The position numbers and the translations under genes were made by a program. Of a DNA stretch of 64,000 nt, positions 45,643 through 56,778 are shown piece by piece. Source of the stretch: Patiria miniata (Eukaryota > Echinodermata > Asteroidea > Valvatida > Asterinidae); the NCBI RefSeq assembly GCF_015706575.1, contig NW_024037074.1, forward strand, positions 15,737,334 through 15,801,333. Reading direction: 5' to 3'. Within the stretch, counting starts at the first letter, position 1. Each line of letters starts with the position of its first letter. Under the pieces are notes generated by a model that ran no database searches, was not told the origin of the DNA, and worked only from the letters and a program-made list of their open reading frames with translations.

Positions 45643-48600
45643 ATGGAGGGGACGTTGGAGCTCCCAGCCCTCGGCAGACGGATGAGCCTCGGTACCCCGT
45701 ATGATTGCCGTAGTCATCAAATCATCTCGCCTGGTGCCACCCTTTGGGACCAAGAGATCATATCAAAACAGAAGGAGGTCAGTGAAAAGAAAAGTCACAA
45801 AGTGACCCTCGTGTGGTCCCATACCTTCAACGACAAATGCAAAGCTCTTGAAGTAGACGAGTCTCTGAAAGCAAGCATTCTGGCTGATTTAGTGCAACCG
45901 GCAGGCTCGGCTAAGTTTCTGAGTGATCAGCCGCCGCCAGAAGGTACATGTCGCCTTTCCGTGCACTCCAAAGCCACGAGCGTGATCGAAAAATTGCCAA
46001 TCAATCAACTGGGAAGTTGCAAAATTCTGAATTCTGAAGTGATAACAGAAGGGAAGGCCACTCACGTAGTGGTGGGGATTTTGTATGGGTCCAACACTTT
46101 CTTTATCTTCGACAAAACTTGTGGGGAAGAAACAAAAGATGATTGTCTGAAGTCACTCATTCCCTTTATGAATAAATTCAGGTCCGTCCCGGATAAGGGG
46201 GAAAAGTCAACCACGTTTGACCCTAAGGAAGTTAGCGATGTAGAGTGCAAGGTTCACAGTGATTTAGATGTAGAGGATTGCCACTTTGATTGCAAAGCTG
46301 CTTCCAAGTTACTGAGAGAGATACCCGATATGATAAAAGAAAATGCAGTTCCGGTAAAGTTCTTTTTGTACCCACTGCACAAGCTAGATTCAAGAGCAGC
46401 CAGGGTATGCAAGGCTGTGAGCGATGGTCTTCTTTCACAGGCCCAAGAATTTCTGGAGGGTTTAGAGCGTTGTTCCGCGCGTGCCAGCAAAATGGCGGCT
46501 GATCCGCTGTGTGTAGATTTCCCACAGTTTGCCGAGAAGCTCGCGTTTTTCAAACTGATGATGAGCGAGTATAAAACGTATTTTCAGAGAGACTTTGCGC
46601 GCGTGTTGCCCTCAATCCAGGGAGGTAGCGATGGGGAAAGCGTCCTGAAAGACATGCTGCAGAACGCGACAAGTGGGACGCCCTTCAAATTGGCCAAACT
46701 CGATGCCTGGCTAAAAAGCAAGTGCAAAGAGTTGAGTGCTGTGAGTTCACACGTCAAGATTCTGAATGACATAGAGATTGTTAAGTCGAAAGAAAGATTG
46801 GATGATATCCTGATGAACCTAAGCATAGATAATGTTGTCTGCCTTACCTTTCGATTGGCAGGGAAAGAGGAAGGATATCTGAGGTCCCTGTCTCAGTACC
46901 TCACCAAGGAAGTGAAAAGCAACTATAGCTTTTACCAGTGGTATGATTATGGTTCTCTGATGAGGTTGTTGAGAACCAAGACGAAACTGTTTGCCAGCTT
47001 TTTTCGCAGTAACCGTCAGTCAACATGCAACAAGTTCATCGTGACTGGGTTTGATATTGGCTCATCAGCCGAAGAAGAGGGTAAAGTTGGTGGCACAGTC
47101 GTATTGTACAGACATGGTACACTTGCTCAAGAAGACTTCGAGCCACCAAGCCAACCGGGAAAGCCTCAGTGTGACGTCATCGATCATAGTACTGTCAATG
47201 TCTCATGGTCTCCGCCAGATAAAGGCGTGGACGGTGTACAGGGGTACATCGTCAAATACAAGAGGTTTCGTGGGAAGAACCAATCCGGTGATATCTTGGA
47301 TGAAGTTCGCACAGAAAAGGGAGACACTTGCTGCACAGTTAGGAATCTGGAACCTGATGAAGTTTTACGATTCCAGATCACAGCAGTCTGTTCAGTAGGC
47401 GTCAGTCCAGACAGTGAAAGCAGTGACAGGGTGACGACTCTACCGGCCAGCCCTCCAGGGAAGCCAGAAGCGCGTCCTGCTTCAGCATCCAGCATCGCTC
47501 TTGAGTGGGAACATCCTGCTCAGTCAGGAAAACATGTCACCATCCGAAGTTATTTTATCAAGTTTGGGAAGGTTGTAAATGGGGCAGTGCCAAATTGGCA
47601 ACCAGAAGTAGGGACTGGATCTTCGGAAGGAAGGTTTACCGTACGCAAGCTGGAAACCAACGTATCCTACGTGTTTCAGGTGGTTGCCATTTATGAACCT
47701 TGGGCGACTAGTCTCCCAAGTACGAACAGTGATGTCTGTGCTACGCTACCTGTGAGCCAACCGGGCAAACCGGAGCTGGGCGATGTTACGGCATCAAGTG
47801 TCGAAATGAAGTGGACAAGCCCTACCAAAATAGGTCCAGGAGTGAAGCTCAAGGAATATTTCATAAAATACGCTGAGGTTGAAGAACAGCAAAGCCAGAT
47901 ACCAGAATGGAAGTGGAAACAGGTATGGACCTACAGTCTACACGAAGAATATAAGCTGTCTGGTCTACTGCCGAACAGGACGTACATATCTCGTGTCGTA
48001 CTGGTGCTTGAGGATGACTACATTACACAGAGTGAACCCAGTGTTCCATTTACGACGCTTCCGGCTGGCCCACCGACTGACGTGACAGTTGAACAGACAT
48101 CAGCGACAGATATCAAGGTCTCTTGGTCGAAGCCTACATTAATCAGCCAACAAAAAGCCATCAAACACTATCGGATCGATTATCAGATTGTCGGTGTTAC
48201 TAACAATGTTGAACAGAAGGAAGTTAATACCAGCGACGATTCTCTCACTTCTACCATCAAAGACGCCACACCAGAAACCAAGTTCAAAATCTGGGTGACT
48301 GCCGTCTGTGGTGAGGAGGACAAATTGGGTGAGAGTAGCAAAGTTGTCTCATTCACTACCAAAAAATTTCTAAAGCATGAAATAAAAGTCAACGCCAAGA
48401 CTCTGCAACCCGGAAATAAAAAGAACGGAAAACCGTGCATCTTGAAATTCCCACTTAAAGAAGTGTGCCGCAGACCCTACTGCCAAAGTTTTAGCTTCGG
48501 TGAGCCACCGAAAATGCAAGGTGTCGAACACAAAGTGATCATGGTGGTTGGTGTAACTGGCTCGGGCAAGAGTACCCTCATCAATGCGATGGCCAACCAC

Positions 48601-50061
48601 ATCTTGGACGTTGACCGGAAAGATGACTTCCGCTTCAAGATGGTCGATGTAGACGAGGCGAGAGGGTCGTCTCAAGCTCACAGCCAGACTCAGATCATCA
48701 CATCTTACACTATCTATCGCAACAATTATCTCAGCCTGCCCTACACTCTGACTATAATCGACACTCCCGGCTTTGGGGACACGCACGGCATCGAACGAGA
48801 CAAGGCAATCAAAGGTCATATCGAACAGTTCTTCTTGGATGCCGAGTCCCACGGTATCGATCACATTGACGCCATCGGGTTCGTCGTTAAGGCGTCCGAT
48901 TCTCGGTTGACCACGACCCACATGTTCTTGTTCGATTCTCTTTTGTCTGTGTTTGGGAAGGATATATCGGACAACATTTTCCTTTTGGTGACGTTCGCAG
49001 ACGAGGGCGAACCGCCTGTTTTTGATGCAGTCCAGGCATTTATTTCGTACGTGGACACTGATAGTGCATTCAAGTTCAACAACTCTGCACTATTTGTGGG
49101 GTATGACACGGATCGAAAGGGTTCAAAAAAGAAAGCCGGTAAAGCAGCAAAAGTTAAAATGGTCGACGTGTTCTGGAAAATGGGTAAGGAAAACATGACA
49201 GACTTCCTTCTGGAAATCCAGACCCTGGAACCTCGAAGTCTTGTCCTGACGAAGGAAGTACTCGAAGAAAGAAAGCGTTTGGAGGTGATGGTACATGGTC
49301 TTCAACCTCAGATTAATCTTGGAATTTGCAAGCTGGCGGAACTACAGTGGGAACATCAGCTTCTTCAGCAACACGAGAAAGATATCGAGGCAAACAAAGA
49401 CTTCAAATTCGAACTTGAAGTTCCAAAGTCCAAGATGGTTGAGATAACTGGAGAATTCATAACCAACTGCAGCAAATGTCACTTCACCTGCCACTACCCA
49501 TGTGGTATTGCGGACGACAAGAAGAAAGATAGGTGTTCGGCAATGAAAGATGGTGTTTGTACTGTTTGCCCAGGAAAATGTGCATGGAATGTGCATTTCA
49601 ACCAGCCTTACAGGTTTGAGTTCTTTAAGGAGAAGGAGCGGAGGACCTACGGAGAAATAGAAGCAATGTACAAAGATGCATCAGGGAAGAAGATGACAGT
49701 AGAACAGGTGATTAAAAAGCAGGTTGAAGAAGTAAAAGCGGTTCGCGCTTGTGTCTGCAAATTAGTGTCGGACACGCGTCAAAGTATCATGCGTCTAGAG
49801 GAAATTGCGCTAAAGCCAAACCCACTAAGCATCCCGGAGTACATAGATGTCTTGATTGAAAGTGAGAAAAGCAGTCACAAAAAAGGTTGGCAAACGAGAA
49901 TAAATGCACTGCAGGGAGTAAGGAAAGAGGAAGAAATGTTGGACAAGGTCAAGGATGAAAATTACAACCCCTTCGAGAACTACAGTAACACGTTTCAGCC
50001 TGCTGGAAAAGACAACAAATCGAGATGGTTTGGGAGGTTTTTGTCATCATGGATGTCATAA
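45643..50061 (+). CDS. SNTX-like / 4xFN3 / P-loop GTPase / Cys-cluster protein, copy 3
   Basis: Intact 1472-aa single-exon paralogue and the most diverged of the three. The domain order is unchanged. P-loop GVTGSGKST is at 970-978, DTPGFGD at 1040-1046, TFAD at 1117-1120, and the Cys/His cluster starts at C1276. Substitutions relative to copies 1 and 2 cluster in the helical and thioredoxin-like parts, in FN3-3, and between G3 and G4 (IKGHIEQFFLDA, KASDSRLTTTHMF), the surface expected to change with nucleotide state or contact partners. The start is the conserved ATG. Two extra bases just upstream shift the frame relative to copies 1 and 2, so no N-terminal extension is shared. It ends in TAA where the others use TGA. 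Confidence 0.93.
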   Translation: MEGTLELPALGRRMSLGTPYDCRSHQIISPGATLWDQEIISKQKEVSEKKSHKVTLVWSHTFNDKCKALEVDESLKASILADLVQPAGSAKFLSDQPPPEGTCRLSVHSKATSVIEKLPINQLGSCKILNSEVITEGKATHVVVGILYGSNTFFIFDKTCGEETKDDCLKSLIPFMNKFRSVPDKGEKSTTFDPKEVSDVECKVHSDLDVEDCHFDCKAASKLLREIPDMIKENAVPVKFFLYPLHKLDSRAARVCKAVSDGLLSQAQEFLEGLERCSARASKMAADPLCVDFPQFAEKLAFFKLMMSEYKTYFQRDFARVLPSIQGGSDGESVLKDMLQNATSGTPFKLAKLDAWLKSKCKELSAVSSHVKILNDIEIVKSKERLDDILMNLSIDNVVCLTFRLAGKEEGYLRSLSQYLTKEVKSNYSFYQWYDYGSLMRLLRTKTKLFASFFRSNRQSTCNKFIVTGFDIGSSAEEEGKVGGTVVLYRHGTLAQEDFEPPSQPGKPQCDVIDHSTVNVSWSPPDKGVDGVQGYIVKYKRFRGKNQSGDILDEVRTEKGDTCCTVRNLEPDEVLRFQITAVCSVGVSPDSESSDRVTTLPASPPGKPEARPASASSIALEWEHPAQSGKHVTIRSYFIKFGKVVNGAVPNWQPEVGTGSSEGRFTVRKLETNVSYVFQVVAIYEPWATSLPSTNSDVCATLPVSQPGKPELGDVTASSVEMKWTSPTKIGPGVKLKEYFIKYAEVEEQQSQIPEWKWKQVWTYSLHEEYKLSGLLPNRTYISRVVLVLEDDYITQSEPSVPFTTLPAGPPTDVTVEQTSATDIKVSWSKPTLISQQKAIKHYRIDYQIVGVTNNVEQKEVNTSDDSLTSTIKDATPETKFKIWVTAVCGEEDKLGESSKVVSFTTKKFLKHEIKVNAKTLQPGNKKNGKPCILKFPLKEVCRRPYCQSFSFGEPPKMQGVEHKVIMVVGVTGSGKSTLINAMANHILDVDRKDDFRFKMVDVDEARGSSQAHSQTQIITSYTIYRNNYLSLPYTLTIIDTPGFGDTHGIERDKAIKGHIEQFFLDAESHGIDHIDAIGFVVKASDSRLTTTHMFLFDSLLSVFGKDISDNIFLLVTFADEGEPPVFDAVQAFISYVDTDSAFKFNNSALFVGYDTDRKGSKKKAGKAAKVKMVDVFWKMGKENMTDFLLEIQTLEPRSLVLTKEVLEERKRLEVMVHGLQPQINLGICKLAELQWEHQLLQQHEKDIEANKDFKFELEVPKSKMVEITGEFITNCSKCHFTCHYPCGIADDKKKDRCSAMKDGVCTVCPGKCAWNVHFNQPYRFEFFKEKERRTYGEIEAMYKDASGKKMTVEQVIKKQVEEVKAVRACVCKLVSDTRQSIMRLEEIALKPNPLSIPEYIDVLIESEKSSHKKGWQTRINALQGVRKEEEMLDKVKDENYNPFENYSNTFQPAGKDNKSRWFGRFLSSWMS

Positions 50062-51433
50062 TGTTCCCCTACCCATGTTCGGAAAATGATAAATTCAGAA
50101 TATGATGAAAAAGTTAAGTTTTTTTTTGGGGGGGGGGCGAAATCTTGGCAAAACAATGGGTTTCCCCAATGTGCATATTCTCATTAATTTCCAAGATCAC
50201 AATTGACTTGCAAGATTTGAACCAGAGTTATAAAACTATTAAATTAAATGAATAACACTGCAGCACCTCTTTGCTAACTTGCATGCTTGGCCCTCTGCCG
50301 TGCATCTGTTCCGCTGCAGTATGCAGTGAATCGTGGTTACAATGTCCGTCACTGCGCGCAGTGTAATTATGCCGACCGTATACGGTCGAAATAGAAAGAT
50401 ACTCTTGACTAAAGGTGATGCGATTATTTGATCCACCCCTTGTGCTTGTTTTAATATTTTTTTGTCCGTTTTCAACACGTTCTTGAATACTTAGTCACTT
50501 GAAACTTACACTCGTCTTGGAGCAGCTTACAAGGTCAGCCTATGTTCGTGCATCTATGTGCATTAGTCTGGCACCGTTTGTTTCATGTATAATTTCAGGA
50601 TACATAAATCAAGGCAGTAAGTCAAGCCTCCATGCGAACGTGGAAAAGGCATATTTTATTTACATGTCATACCCCTATACTGCAGACTTTTAGCCAATCT
50701 AAATCCATTTAATATACCAGGATAATTGTGTACGCTCTGGGACCAGCTTTACCGGTAGGCTCGCTTTGTTTTGTTTTTCCAAAGATGACAGACTTGATTA
50801 GAAAAATGTTGATATTATTTACATTCTTACAAAGCCGGAGTCTTTTATTCGACTTTGACTTTCTATTGTCATACTGACGTCTCAGTTAACGTACAGTCAG
50901 TTTGGTCAATTTCATCGACCAAAAAAGACCTCCAATATTGCAAACCCTCCACTAATTTGGCCAGCCAAAGTTGGAAGCAATTTGTGACGTCACACCGCAC
51001 CTTCATGGGCGTCGCGAGGGGGGGGGGGGCCAAGGGGGGCACTTGCGCCCCCCCCCCCTGGAAAAGCAAAAAAAGGAAGGAAAAAAAGAAGAAAAAAGAA
51101 AACAAAAAGAGGCGCGAAGACAAAGTGATGTAAATTTAATGAGTTGGCGGGGGGGGGGCACAATGTCCCTGCCCCCCTCTAAAACTGATAAATCGAGAAT
51201 GTGTTGAGAAATACAAGCATTTTTTGGCAAAAAAATGTTTTGCCCCCCTCTAGAAAAAATCCTGGCGACGCCCATGCGCACCTTGCTTATTTTCGTGCAC
51301 TTTTTGTCTCGCAAAATGTGCTCTATAGAATAAAATACATTTTTTCTGCATTTCTCTTAGTCGCCATTATCGGGTAACCCTGTCAAATTTCGGGTAGGTC
51401 TGTGGACAATTCGTACGAATTGAAACAAAATGC
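50062..51433 (+). other. Conserved 3' flank of gene 3; no gene seen
   Basis: It aligns with the 3' flanks of copies 1 and 2 after a deletion close to the stop. ATTAAA at 50243-50248 is the candidate poly(A) signal. A hAT-type MITE interrupts the flank at 51004. Confidence 0.5.
51004..51276. mobile_element. hAT-type MITE with 8-bp target duplication
   Basis: A 273-bp insert with perfect 12-bp inverted ends (CATGGGCGTCGC / GCGACGCCCATG), flanked by CGCACCTT on both sides (50996-51003 and 51277-51284). Units 1 and 2 show the uninterrupted target. An 8-bp duplication is the hAT-superfamily hallmark. The interior is G/C runs and a purine-rich stretch with no transposase. Confidence 0.85.
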
Positions 51434-54400
51434 AACAGGTTTTTCACAAGAAGAACGCAAACTGTAGACCAGATGCTCATGCATTAGTATATCAATTAAT
51501 AAATTGCTTATAAATCACGGCATGACTGATCAGTGTATCTTTCCCATTGACAAATGGCCATTGATTTTAATGATATAGTAAACGTTGGTGTATACTTGGC
51601 GTCATTGTGATGACTTGTAGGTTATCGTGTGCCGATACTTTTCGGATCGGATTAAAATGGAAATGTAGATACATTACATGAACATAAAATATTTACGCGA
51701 TTATTCTGTGTTAACCCTACATATAGCTTGTACAGACATGCATGTGTGTAATCATTATTCATTGTTTGTTAATTGCATAATCGTATGAATCCTACACAGA
51801 AGTTCATGATTGTAGAAGAATGTTATTCGAAAATCGTTATAGTATAGGTCCTACGGGCAATTTTCTTGGTTGACTTGAAAGACAGGCCAATCCTCACATT
51901 GATGCCACTATATTCATTACCAGCAAAGACCAATGTTAACAGGAACCAGCTTCTCTAGACTTGTTTTGGTTCCATTTAAAATCCGTGGGGCTAGCTGTGT
52001 AGAATAATTACATGTACATTTTTATTGATAGCACGTTGAGAAGTAGGGCTGACTTTTTTATGTCATGTGTTATAATGATTGTGAGGAACTTATATATTCC
52101 TGAAGGTACCATTAGGGAGACACGTTATCGTAATTTCTTCGATAATAGGGAGACATCGGTCATAAGGGAGACATTTTCATCTCTCCCTAATGTCACAGCC
52201 CCCCTTTAGAGGCAAAATTTTATTGTCGCAATTAGTTATATTTGTTGCTCGTGGTCTAATTAGTAAACACACCAAAATTCGTGGAAAAGGGACAAGGGAA
52301 TATTGGGTTAGGGCACATTTAAGTTTGAAAAATTTCGGTGCACAAGTCTGTGGGAAAGTCTCCCTAATGACCCATTTCTTGTAATTATTAAATACTGTAA
52401 TTATGAAATCGGGAACATCACAGTGAAACATAATATTTTGAGTGGGATAAAATTGAAAGTGTACTCAAGTGCTATGTCACTATTTACGCCAATTAGAATT
52501 ATAATAGTTTTGTATTATGTCAAATATTAAATTGTATACCCAGACGTTATAGTGATTGTTGGTGATGAAAACGTTATACGCGAACATGTAGTTGGTTACA
52601 TTATGGTAGCTACGTACAAGCGTTTTAGAAGGTATTGTCCATGCACCCTGCAGTAAAACATTCATATTAGTACTTGCATAAATTTACATCTATTTAATTG
52701 TTAATGCCTTGTTACAACCCAATGTTCAGTTTAAGTTGATTTCAATTTATGGAAGGCAAATACTGCATCATTCTGTCTTTGCTGCCACTTAATACCAAGT
52801 TTCTGTTGAATAAATCGTAGTTTGGTTTAGAAGTCTATAAACGATACACAACATAATTCATGAGAAAAAAATATTTTAATTGAGAAGTGTTTATCCTCTT
52901 TTAGGAATGATTACTTGAGGCAGAACAGAACAACGAAACAAACTAAGAAGAGTATATGCACAAATATTAACAATACTAATGTAAACTCTCTAATGCATAC
53001 AATCAATGTGGGGTCCGTATATGTGGAAATATTAAGTCTAATATTCAAATATTTAGCATATTTGCGTACATTTAATCGTTAACGGTTTTGTTTTGATTGT
53101 ATTTAGTTCGATTGTAGCGATAAAATTACATTTGTATCGATAGTATGTTTAGATTTGTGTTTTGAATAATTGATGTGTTTTAATTTCTTTTTATAATTGA
53201 GTATTTTAGATTGTGAGGATCGTATAAATTGTCAATCCTCAAATTGGGAACTTCGTGGTGAAACATATATTCGGAGTAAGATAGTAGAAACTGTAGTCGA
53301 TTGCTGTGTGAGTGTTTACGGCAATTATTATAATAACTTCATAACAATGCCTACTATTACTTTATATACTCAGACGTTTGTGATTTTTGGAGTACATGCA
53401 ATTTTTTTTGGTTTCGAAAACTAGCAAAATGCACGAGAGAAAAAATATGTTTATGGAGAAGTGTTTATTTTAACCTCATTTCGGAATGATTATACTTTAG
53501 GCGTAGATGCACCCCAAAAAAATATTTCGAAATCTAGAATGATATGCCCTACATGTTTATCGACAAGTGTTCCTTTTATGATCCTCATTTCGGAAAGATT
53601 ACATTACATTTCATTTCCAAAACGGAAACTTATTTTTGGAGAGGATGCAAAGAAAAGTGTTTGGTTTGGAAATTTAGACGGTATAAGCATAAAGTATGAG
53701 AAAACAAAATATCCAGAACATTCCAATAACGGAAAAGTAGATGCACAGAACAATGTCTCCGTATCTTTTTTTCATGCATGTATATGCCCTGTGACACAAG
53801 ACATCAATGAAACAAAAACCTTTTTTTTAAATTAAGGCTTTATCACATGTAATGCACACAAAAGGACGATAAAGCAACTTATTTCATTGTTTTTAAATCA
53901 AAATGCACATTTCGAATAATGATACATTGAGACTAAAATGTATCATTATTAGATTTCACTGCTTAGATGCAATATGATACGTCGTCGCTTCACAGTAGTA
54001 AAATAAATGCAGACTGCTTGCTTTAGAATATAACAGTAATCTGCCAATTCGAATTACTATAGCTTTTTAAATTATGCGTATTAGTGGTTTGCATGGTTTT
54101 ATACCCAGACGTCAGTGCTCTTGGAATAGTTATCACAATAAGTCTGAGGATTCAAAATAGTATCCTGGTGTACATGTAGTATGAAATTTTGACTGTATGA
54201 CATACGGACTCTTTGTTTGTATATCGCTCATAGTATAAAAGTGAAAATAATCGAAACGTGACTGGTCGCGTGCAATGGTGGATCAAGGGAGCCACCCCAG
54301 CGATTTTTTTTTAATCGGAGTGAAGACACGTTTATGTCTCAAATTTTCAGGAAATAATTTAAAACGTTGCGTATCTCCCTTGCAAGCCATTAGCTACACT

Positions 54401-54970
54401 TAACTTGTAGTGTTGATATTAAAATGTGGAAATAGTGCATGATACTATTTACTTAATCCCCTTCCCCATTTTGAAAGAAAAATAGTCAAGCCCTCTTGCC
54501 CCCGCCCCGCCCCCACAATATCTGGTTCTTGATCCACCCTTGGTGGCTTGGTCACGTGTAAAGGCTAGATTCACACAAGGTAAAAGAGACATATGAGTCC
54601 AAATTTCATAGGACACTAGTAAAATATTCAATCGAGTGCCTTTGGTTTTCGACAAAAAAGTACACAAAATTTACGGGAAAAATATTTGTCTGATTGAATA
54701 AGTCAACCGTGCAAAGAACATAATATTTCAAAAGAAAGTAGTCTAACGAGCACTCGCTCTTGTTATCGTGTATTTCTTATGTTATTTCCAATTGCTGGGT
54801 GAAATATAATTAGAATATATTGCAAAATCAAAACATATACTTGCTGTAGTTTGATTTAATGCACTTTTTATGACTTCACATTATAACATGAATATTAAGA
54901 ATGATGTTACATTTGTTAGCGTTATAGTTAAATTGTACCCGTATGGTTAATTATTATAAGCGTATAAGGT
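51434..54970. other. AT-rich spacer of unit 3; no gene
   Basis: A diverged single copy of the segment doubled in unit 1 (to about 53400), then the equivalent of 13316-14596. Insertions relative to units 1 and 2 lie at about 52104-52375 and 54280-54545. The latter has GGTGGATCAAG / CTTGATCCACC-type inverted ends. A 124-aa frame at 53461 has no match in units 1 or 2. Confidence 0.4.
52104..52375. mobile_element. Candidate MITE with CATTAGGGAGAC ends
   Basis: Perfect 12-bp inverted ends, CATTAGGGAGAC (52110-52121) and GTCTCCCTAATG (52358-52369). The segment is missing from the matching place in units 1 and 2. Internal copies of AGGGAGAC and TCTCCCTAATG lie near 52147-52192. The target duplication is not clear. 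Confidence 0.5.
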
Positions 54971-54971
54971 A

Positions 54972-55636
54972 CAGGGTGGGCCAAAAAAGAAAGCGATTCA
55001 TAATGAGAAAAAATAGTTTAACAAATATGTTGCTGGCTCCATTTAATAAAAATAATACAGGGATAAATTGATATTATTGACTAGTAGCTATGATAATTTT
55101 GCGTAATTTGCTTTGTTCATAAGTTATGTCTATTTTAATGCAAACATCACAAAATTCAGCTGTCCACCATTGATCACTTAACGTTCACACACAATGAAAC
55201 AAGGGCGTTTTCCTGCCTTCATGAACAAACGAAAATTTGCACAGGAAAACGGACGAAAATCACCATTATTATTTCAGAAAAACATTTTCTCACATTCAAA
55301 ACACAAAATCTAACAGTAACAATTATGTTTCAGTCTTGACCCCCCCCCCAAAAAAAATCATTTGTATCTGATTGCCCGTGTGTAATCTCTGGTTCTCACT
55401 CAGCTCAATAGCCTAAAATGGCATTCGATGCAGTTGTATAAATGGATTCTTTGAGTAAAATATGGATAAAATCTATATAGTCTAATTGCATGGATCAATT
55501 TCAGAATTTCTTTTTTCTCCAATGGGAGGAAGGACATGCTCGTTTAAAATATACTTCGTTGGTGTGTCAAACTTAATTGATTTTTGTCAGGGAAAAATAA
55601 TCATTCATCCAGGTCCCTTTCTTTTGACTCACCATG
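54972..55636. mobile_element. Mariner-type MITE, unit 3 copy
   Basis: TA-CAGGGTGGGCCAAAAAAG at the left and CTTTTGACTCACCATG-TA at the right, at the same site as in units 1 and 2. The left end has diverged most. No transposase is present. Confidence 0.65.
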
Positions 55637-56775
55637 TATACAATCAAAGCAACCCGGCAGTATAATTAGCAGAGTTAGAATGTCGAATACTCAAACATCT
55701 AGCGTACTTGCGTACATTTACAAATTGTATGGTGTTTGTTCTGATTGTATCAATTTTCGATTAATAATCAAAGTCAAGCAACACTAACTTAAATGTCTTT
55801 GCGTTTGCAACAGGAAGAGCAAAACATAATAAGGAATCAGAGTGAATTCTGGCTGTGATTTCTGTTTAGAAATCAAAGCGGAAAGCATAACATGGTCCTT
55901 CAATTAGTGCGACGGTTATAATTGATTTCCCCATTCAGTGACCTTTGGTTTTAAGTTGAAATGTGCCTATTTTGTGAAAAATTGATCTTTCATCAAAACC
56001 AACGAAAATGGAGGGCTATCTGAAGCATTTATCAATTTGATTTTGATTACTAAACAATTTTCATTAATTGTTTGCTTTTATTGTTTTGGTTCTCTTTCAT
56101 AGGATAAGCATACAATACACTTTTTGTTGCTTGTATTCAACCTGTGTGACGACACTGGCCATGTAAAATATACTATTTGTTTCTCATCCAATCTGTTAAA
56201 ATTTTATCAGTTTTATAACCGATGCAATAATTTTGCTGAATATCATAGGAGGCGGTTAACAGTCGTTCTTTGCAGAAGTGGATGATAAACAAACCGTTAT
56301 TTTATTGGGCCTTAATCAAAATGTTAAATCCAATTTGATTATTTCCATTTTACTATTAGCATTTACTAGACAACATTTTGTGCTTTATTAAGATGCAGTA
56401 GAATTGCGTAGATGCAGTAGAAGGCTTGCATTGCTGATTATTAAAAGCTTGCTTTAAAATATGACAGTTCTGTATCTGCTGCTTGTTTAAAGTCGTCCGA
56501 TCTTCTTTTTTTGTGTAAAGATTTGAGAACGTGAATCAACGTTTTGTCCGGAAATAATTTCAGAGTATTTTGATATATGTATGCAGATCCTTTATTTAAA
56601 TGGAGGGGTGGCCGGCTGGGCAATGGGGCCCCCACTCTGGAGGGGCAACACATTTTTCTGGAGGGGGCGGGGCTTGGGGTTTGACGTGCCCCATGCCAAG
56701 TTTCGTGTCTATATGAAATAGGGACCTCTACCAACCCCTGTAGCCCTCCGCCGCGAGAGGGCGTTATCAGAACTC
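55637..56775. other. Conserved spacer of unit 3; no gene
   Basis: It aligns with 15241-16370 and 31075-32205. The short frame shared by units 1 and 2 is broken here. Confidence 0.4.
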
Positions 56776-56778
56776 ACC

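Larger units (their letters stand above)
35300..56775. repeat. Tandem segmental-duplication unit 3
   Basis: This is the unit with gene copy 3, the most diverged one. Its leader intron is much longer (about 8.5 kb) because of nested insertions at 36.6, 37.5-38.1, 38.3-38.95 and 39.8-44.15 kb. Its left half aligns better with 60.2-63.7 kb (unit 4 leader) than with units 1 and 2. Confidence 0.75.

Noticed and set aside
53461..53835. 124-aa frame in the unit 3 spacer
   Set aside because: The corresponding unit 1 sequence is not open in the same frame, and the residues match no family.
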